Source: an uncultured bacterium (GTDB lineage Bacteria; Patescibacteriota; Saccharimonadia; Saccharimonadales; CAIOMD01). From it: a stretch of DNA of 10,714 bases. The stretch is from positions 1 through 10,714 of the forward strand of contig CAIRQE010000055.1 in NCBI GenBank assembly GCA_903880655.1, written 5' to 3'. The position numbers and the translations under genes are program-made. A model generated the notes under the pieces. It saw only the letters and a program-made list of their open reading frames with translations, ran no database searches and had not been told where the DNA came from. Below are positions 6,643 through 10,714 of this stretch, in pieces (the stretch's first letter is position 1; every line of letters begins with the position of its first letter).

Positions 6643-7694
6643 GAAAATTGCCTCAAAAACTCTAATTTACCCGATTCAAAATGACGAATATCCTCTATAT
6701 CATATTTCATCATAACCAAACGATCTATCCCGCCACCCCATGCGAAACCAGTGTAAATCGTTGGATCTATGCCAGCTTCATTCAGAACGCTTGGATGGAT
6801 CATGCCGCAACCAAGTAACTCAATCCAGCCAGTCTGGCTACAGACACTGCAGCCTTTTTTCTTGCAAAATGGACAACTTAAGGCAAATTCAAAACTTGGC
6901 TCAGTGAAAGGAAAATAGAAAGGCTGCGTCTTAACTTCAAGTTCTTGCTGATAATACTCTTGTAAAAATACTTTTAGCGTAGCGATAAGATTACCGGCCG
7001 TGACATTCTTTCCAACATAAACACCTTCTAACTGGTAAAAAGTGTGCTCATGACGAGCGTCAAGATCCTCGTTGCGAAAAACTCTTCCCGGAATGACAAC
7101 TGCAATCGGTTCATCATTATCAAGGTTTGACGCGAATTGCCTGAGAACCCTGTTTTGCATCGTTGAAGTATGTGCTGGTGCAATAAACTGCTTGCCTTTT
7201 TTATCCTTTTGAGTGGTCATGAAAGTATCATAGTCGTCACGCGCAGGATGTCCTTCGGGAAAATTGAGCGCACCAAACATATGATAATCATCATCAATTT
7301 CTCTTGATTCAATTGCTGCAAATCCCATGCGTCCAAAAATCCCAATTACCGTCTCAAGTTCTTTCATGAGCGGATGGATACTTCCTTTTTGTGGCTGCAG
7401 GACACTGAATCGGGTTGAAGGATCACTGTTAGTAGGAAAAGGGGCTGTAACATCAATGGGATCTCGGTCATCCATGTCGGATTCAAGTGCACTCAACCAA
7501 GACTCTATTTCATTTTTAAGTTTATTAACTTCAGCCCCAAATTGTGCCCTATTAGCAGGCTCAGCAGTTTTAATTTTAGAAAATAGCTCCCTGAAAACCG
7601 GTGAGCGCAATATGATCTTTTTATCCTCAAGTTCCTGAAACTGCTTTTCTAGCTTTTCGGCTGCATCGGCAATGTCTTTAATGGTATAGCTCAT
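6639..7694 (-). CDS. pheS: Phenylalanyl-tRNA synthetase alpha subunit
   Basis: This is the catalytic class II subunit that activates phenylalanine and transfers it to tRNA-Phe. A helical N-terminal tRNA-binding arm (about residues 5-90) precedes motif 1 (HPLMKELETVIGIFGRMGF), motif 2 (RVFRNEDLDARHEHTFYQLEG) and motif 3 (GFAWGGGIDRLVMMKYDIEDIR). Between motifs 2 and 3 is a four-cysteine cluster, C274-x2-C277-x4-C282-x2-C285, likely a zinc knuckle; I recall similar insertions in other bacterial PheS. I choose the ATG at 7694 (MSYTIKDIAD, 351 residues) rather than the ATG at 7736. The latter adds 14 unconserved residues and would place the start upstream of the best -10 box (TATACT, 7705-7710). 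The gene ends in TGA overlapping the pheT ATG. Confidence 0.97.
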   Translation of the reverse strand: MSYTIKDIADAAEKLEKQFQELEDKKIILRSPVFRELFSKIKTAEPANRAQFGAEVNKLKNEIESWLSALESDMDDRDPIDVTAPFPTNSDPSTRFSVLQPQKGSIHPLMKELETVIGIFGRMGFAAIESREIDDDYHMFGALNFPEGHPARDDYDTFMTTQKDKKGKQFIAPAHTSTMQNRVLRQFASNLDNDEPIAVVIPGRVFRNEDLDARHEHTFYQLEGVYVGKNVTAGNLIATLKVFLQEYYQQELEVKTQPFYFPFTEPSFEFALSCPFCKKKGCSVCSQTGWIELLGCGMIHPSVLNEAGIDPTIYTGFAWGGGIDRLVMMKYDIEDIRHFESGKLEFLRQFS

Positions 7695-7704
7695 GTTGCT
7701 AAAT

Positions 7705-7733
7705 AGTATACTTGTTTCAAAACGTTTGTTCCA
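7705..7733 (-). promoter_or_regulatory. Predicted promoter of pheST
   Basis: TATACT (7705-7710) lies 10 nt before the chosen pheS ATG, and a weak -35 TGGAAC (7728-7733) is 17 nt upstream of it. No Shine-Dalgarno, T-box or Phe leader peptide can fit in the few transcribed leader bases. pheST would therefore be made from a nearly leaderless mRNA without attenuation. Confidence 0.5.
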
Positions 7734-7750
7734 CACTTTAATCTGTTATT

Positions 7751-7779
7751 TTGAATCAAGATTCGTACCTCGTGATAAT
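7751..7779 (+). promoter_or_regulatory. Predicted promoter of the yajQ-like gene
   Basis: TTGAAT (7751-7756) and GATAAT (7774-7779) are separated by 17 nt. The -10 ends 8 nt before the ATG, which places the transcription start at or next to the initiation codon. It diverges from the pheST promoter within a 93-bp gap. Confidence 0.6.
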
Positions 7780-7787
7780 ATATAGGT

Positions 7788-8285
7788 ATGGCAGCTTTTT
7801 CTTTCGATGTAGTCTCAGAGTACGACAAAAGTGAACTTAATAACGTTCTTGATCAGTCCCAGCGTGAAATCGCGAATCGCTATGATTTTAAAGGTACAAG
7901 CGCTCATGTTGATTGGCAGGATGGTGAGAAAAAATCTATCAAAATAACAGCAGATAGCGAATTCCATGTTGACGCCATAATAGATATTCTTAGAAAAAAG
8001 CTTGCAACCAGAAACCAAAGCCAGAAGATATTAGATGTCTCCCAGGATCCAACGACGACAAATCTAAAAGTAACTAAAGTTATCCCCCTAAAAAAAGGAC
8101 TTGATCAGGAAAAGGCTAAAAAAATTACTTCTTTGATTAGACAAGGACTCCCAAAAGTTAAAACTCAAATTCAAGGCGAAGAAGTTAGAGTCATGAGTCC
8201 CAAGAAAGACGAATTACAACAAGCGATGCAGCTGTTGAACTCTCAAGATTTTGACTTTGCCTTACAATACAATAATTTCAGATAA
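7788..8285 (+). CDS. yajQ: YajQ-family nucleotide-binding protein
   Basis: The 165-residue protein matches the YajQ family (formerly UPF0234, usually about 163 residues) over its whole length. It has the family opening SFDVVSEYDKSELNNVLDQ, the IANRYDFKG motif at about 30-38, and the closing DFDFALQYNNFR. YajQ proteins are small cytoplasmic proteins with two RRM-like folds; members have been reported to bind tRNA or nucleotides, and a Xanthomonas homologue binds cyclic di-GMP. Which ligand applies here cannot be told from the sequence. The gene is divergent from pheS. No Shine-Dalgarno is visible, only a -10 box 8 nt upstream, so a leaderless transcript is likely. The next gene starts 42 bp downstream with its own -10 box. 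Confidence 0.95.
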   Translation: MAAFSFDVVSEYDKSELNNVLDQSQREIANRYDFKGTSAHVDWQDGEKKSIKITADSEFHVDAIIDILRKKLATRNQSQKILDVSQDPTTTNLKVTKVIPLKKGLDQEKAKKITSLIRQGLPKVKTQIQGEEVRVMSPKKDELQQAMQLLNSQDFDFALQYNNFR

Positions 8286-8311
8286 ACACATCCATTTCTA
8301 GACGAAAAAAG

Positions 8312-8317
8312 TATACT
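8312..8317 (+). promoter_or_regulatory. -10 box of the glycosidase gene
   Basis: TATACT ends 10 nt before the ATG and is followed by ATATAGGTAT. Nearly the same string, ATATAGGTATG, also directly precedes or overlaps the yajQ start. I see no convincing -35 at 17 nt, so this box alone is weak evidence, and read-through from yajQ is also possible. Confidence 0.4.
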
Positions 8318-8327
8318 ATATAGGTAT

Positions 8328-9644
8328 ATGCAAATACTCTCAGACCAATGTAAGGATGTGCTCAAAAAAAATGATCAAGGCGCCTACACAATTCCTTCGT
8401 CGCTCGGTCTGTATCCACATCAATGGCTTTGGGATAGTTGTTTTGCCGCAATCGGGTGGTCGCATATCGATTCACTTAGAGCTCAATCTGAAATTGATCA
8501 TCTCTTAGTTAACGGCCAATGGGAAAATGGTATGGTGCCACACATGGTGTTTAACATGAGCCCCGAATATGCTCGTGATCGCGACGCTTGGGCCAGTAAA
8601 TTATCCCCTTTGTCTCCCGGATCAACTGCTACCAGTGGGATTACGCAACCACCATTACTTGCTGAAGCTATTCAGCGCATAGGAAAACAATTACATATCG
8701 ATAATAGAAAAACCTATTTTAAATCTGTGCTACCGCGGCTTATTAAATACCATGAATGGTTCTATGCCGAACGTGATCCAAGGGAATCTGGCCTTGTAGT
8801 ACAAGTTCACCCTTATGAAACTGGTCTGGATAATACCCCTCCTTGGATGAACAAAATTCGCAAGTATCGCCATCCACTCTGGATTAGTATTATCGAAAAA
8901 TTACATATGGAGAAAATTATAAATTTTGCTCGTCGCGATACCCGTGAACTACCCCCGGAACAACGAATGAATAATATAGATGCACTACTTATTTGGGACA
9001 ACGTACGGTTACTTAAAAAAGTGCACTACGATGTAGACAGAATATTGCACCTCCCCCTCTTCTTCATTAATGACGTATCTTTTAACAGTATTCTTGTGAG
9101 AAATAATACGATACTTCGAGAGATTGCTCGCGAAGCTCGTGTACGCTTGCCTGAAAAATTAATAGAAAATATGAAACGAAGCGAAACGGCACTTGAAACT
9201 ATGTGGAGCGAAAGCTTTGATGTCTACTTAAGCCAAGATTTTATGACCGAAATGCCTCTTCAGGAACCCACAATTGCGTCACTTATGCCTCTTTATGCGG
9301 GAACTATAAAAAAAGAGCGGGCAGATAAAGTCGTCGCAATCATGATGAATTCTAAAACTTTTTGGCTTAAACACCCCCTGCCATCTTTACCAAAAAATCT
9401 TCGTGATTTTGACGCAGACAGATACTGGCAAGGCCCCACCTGGATTAACATGAATTGGATGATTATAGATGGGCTAAAGAGAATGGGCTATGAAAAAGAA
9501 GCTGATGCGCTTAGAAGCCATACTCTTGAACTTGTTGAGGACAATGGTATTTGGGAATACTACAATCCAAATACTGGTAAGGGTCTCGGAAGCCCAGATT
9601 TTTCTTGGACTGCGGCGCTCACACTCGATCTTCTAAATAATTAA
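8328..9644 (+). CDS. (Alpha/alpha)6-barrel glycosidase, mannosylglycerate hydrolase/GH63-like
   Basis: The 438-residue protein is a predicted inverting glycoside hydrolase of the mannosylglycerate hydrolase (MGH1)/GH63/trehalase-like superfamily. The N-terminal YPHQWLWDSCFAAIGWSHID, the GQWENGMVPHMVF segment and the C-terminal RYWQGPTWINMNW to SPDFSWTAALTL are family hallmarks. The likely catalytic pair is D168 in ETGLDNTPPW (general acid) and E410 in GIWEYYNPNTG (general base). Their positions agree well with D182 and E411 of the Thermus mannosylglycerate hydrolase as I recall them. There is no signal peptide, so it is probably cytoplasmic, acting on an alpha-linked sugar such as mannosylglycerate, glucosylglycerate or a short oligosaccharide; the substrate is inference. 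It stands alone, without sugar-transport or other sugar-metabolism genes nearby. Its stop overlaps that of convergent rmuC. Confidence 0.85.
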   Translation: MQILSDQCKDVLKKNDQGAYTIPSSLGLYPHQWLWDSCFAAIGWSHIDSLRAQSEIDHLLVNGQWENGMVPHMVFNMSPEYARDRDAWASKLSPLSPGSTATSGITQPPLLAEAIQRIGKQLHIDNRKTYFKSVLPRLIKYHEWFYAERDPRESGLVVQVHPYETGLDNTPPWMNKIRKYRHPLWISIIEKLHMEKIINFARRDTRELPPEQRMNNIDALLIWDNVRLLKKVHYDVDRILHLPLFFINDVSFNSILVRNNTILREIAREARVRLPEKLIENMKRSETALETMWSESFDVYLSQDFMTEMPLQEPTIASLMPLYAGTIKKERADKVVAIMMNSKTFWLKHPLPSLPKNLRDFDADRYWQGPTWINMNWMIIDGLKRMGYEKEADALRSHTLELVEDNGIWEYYNPNTGKGLGSPDFSWTAALTLDLLNN

Positions 9645-10714
9645 TCTTCTATCTGCGGACGATCGAGTAGAACTGGCACAACACTTTCGTCACCACCAGC
9701 AATCTTAACGACATCTTTATCTACTTTTTTAAATTCTTTATGTGCGTTATTGAAATGATTGACCGTTGTCCCGAGACTTCCGCCAAGTTTTTGCATAAAG
9801 CCGTCATAGGCAGCAATGTGTTTTCCGAGATCACCAACCCGCTTTTGAATATCTTTCGCCTGTTGCTCGATTTGAAGACTTCGAAGACCCTGTAATACTG
9901 TTTGCAGGTATGCAAGCAGCGTCGTGGGGCTCACTATAATCACCTTCTTGTCTATAAATGCGTATTCTATAAGATCACGTGATGAAGTACTAGTTGAACC
10001 CACCTTATTAACAAGTAAATCATAATAGATTGCCTCACTTGGTATGAACATAAATGCATAATCGAGCGTGTTCTCATTTGGTCGAATATATTTTGCCGTC
10101 TCATCGATTCTGTTTTTTAGATCATTCTTGAAAAGCTTCACATATTTTTCTCTCTGGGTTGCATCTTTTTCTTCAATGAGGCGGTTATAGTTCTCTAGTG
10201 TAAACTTACTGTCTATCGGCAAGATTCTATCTTTATCTAGATGAATAATTGCATCGACAATTTCTCCGTCTTTAAATTTATACTGGGTTTCATAACCACT
10301 CGGAGACAAAACATTTGCCAGCACATTTTCAAGATAGTATTCACCTAGGCCACCTCTTTGTTTTGGGTTTTGCAGGATATTTTGAAGCATCTTAAGCTCA
10401 TCTGCCACATCGACTACCCGTTTGTTTGTCTCATCAAGCTTTGTTAAGCGCTGGTTAACTTCTGCAATAATTTTTGAGCTTTGAGAAAATTGTTTCTGGA
10501 TGCTATCTCGCATCATCTCATTGTTTTTATCTAAACGATTATTTACGGTAAGATTAAGGCTGTCCTTCAATTTCTCAATGTTATCAGAGAGTGAAAGCAA
10601 ATCTTTCTTTAAATATTCTGAGGTTGCATCCCCACTCAACCTACTAAACTTTTGATTTAGAAAATATACTAGAAAACTAATTCCGAAAATTAAAACAACC
10701 GTCACTAAAATCAC
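9641..10714 (-). CDS. rmuC: DNA recombination protein RmuC family (start possibly outside window)
   Basis: RmuC proteins are membrane-anchored, nuclease-like proteins; E. coli RmuC limits recombination at short inverted repeats. The 357 visible residues begin with a single hydrophobic helix (about 1-19), followed by a long charged coiled-coil region (about 25-115) and the RmuC domain (about 120-320). That domain has the family hallmark LPIDSKFTLENY and FMFIPSEAIYYDLL. D154, D168 and K170 form a PD-(D/E)XK-like arrangement (VDAII, then IDSK). The first visible codon is GTG at the very edge, which could be the start; the frame remains open, so a few upstream residues may be missing. It is convergent with the glycosidase gene, and the two stop codons share TTAA at 9641-9644. 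No terminator is visible between them. Confidence 0.93.
   Translation of the reverse strand: MILVTVVLIFGISFLVYFLNQKFSRLSGDATSEYLKKDLLSLSDNIEKLKDSLNLTVNNRLDKNNEMMRDSIQKQFSQSSKIIAEVNQRLTKLDETNKRVVDVADELKMLQNILQNPKQRGGLGEYYLENVLANVLSPSGYETQYKFKDGEIVDAIIHLDKDRILPIDSKFTLENYNRLIEEKDATQREKYVKLFKNDLKNRIDETAKYIRPNENTLDYAFMFIPSEAIYYDLLVNKVGSTSTSSRDLIEYAFIDKKVIIVSPTTLLAYLQTVLQGLRSLQIEQQAKDIQKRVGDLGKHIAAYDGFMQKLGGSLGTTVNHFNNAHKEFKKVDKDVVKIAGGDESVVPVLLDRPQIED

Noticed and set aside
7695..7736. Upstream ATG start for pheS adding 14 residues
   Set aside because: The extension (MWNKRFETSILFSN) is not family-like, and the start lies upstream of the best -10 box.
1..10714. CRISPR array, insertion sequence or prophage genes
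   Set aside because: No regularly spaced repeats, transposase, integrase or phage structural genes are visible.

Overview
The window is a compact chromosomal segment of a bacterium that is most likely a member of the Patescibacteria (candidate phyla radiation), plausibly Candidatus Saccharibacteria. This rests on AT-leaning sequence, very short intergenic gaps, a streamlined gene set, and several genes whose only upstream signal is a -10 box about 10 nt before the start codon with no Shine-Dalgarno. UGA is used as a stop codon at the pheS/pheT junction, which argues against Gracilibacteria and SR1, where UGA encodes glycine. The lineage is inferred from style and was not tested by a search.

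Layout. Bases 1-1665 (minus) hold the N-terminal 555 residues of an RND (AcrB/HAE1-type) permease that runs off the left edge. Bases 1683-3452 (minus) hold a complete ABC exporter half-transporter, 17 bp upstream of the RND gene and probably co-transcribed with it. Bases 3491-4094 contain no ordinary gene and are the most interesting part of the window. A strong extended -10 promoter on the minus strand, a 14-bp helix joining the two ends, a tRNA-like domain, many internal hairpins and a textbook intrinsic terminator together define a candidate structured RNA of about 600 nt. A 48-codon ORF with a perfect 11-nt Shine-Dalgarno lies inside it. I cannot match this RNA to a known family by reading alone.

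Bases 4138-7694 (minus) hold pheS-pheT, the two subunits of phenylalanyl-tRNA synthetase, overlapping by 4 nt (ATGA). A divergent promoter region of 93 bp separates pheS from a YajQ-family gene (7788-8285, plus). This is followed by an (alpha/alpha)6-barrel glycosidase resembling mannosylglycerate hydrolase/GH63 (8328-9644, plus). The last gene, rmuC (9641-10714, minus), is convergent with the glycosidase; their stop codons share a TTAA. The rmuC reading frame stays open to the right edge, so its start may lie outside.

The protein genes are mostly housekeeping (tRNA charging, RmuC, YajQ) plus membrane export (ABC and RND) and one sugar hydrolase. Four of them (ABC, pheS, yajQ, glycosidase) appear to be transcribed as leaderless or nearly leaderless mRNAs. 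The ORF inside the structured RNA is the exception, with an exact complement of the 16S rRNA 3' tail.
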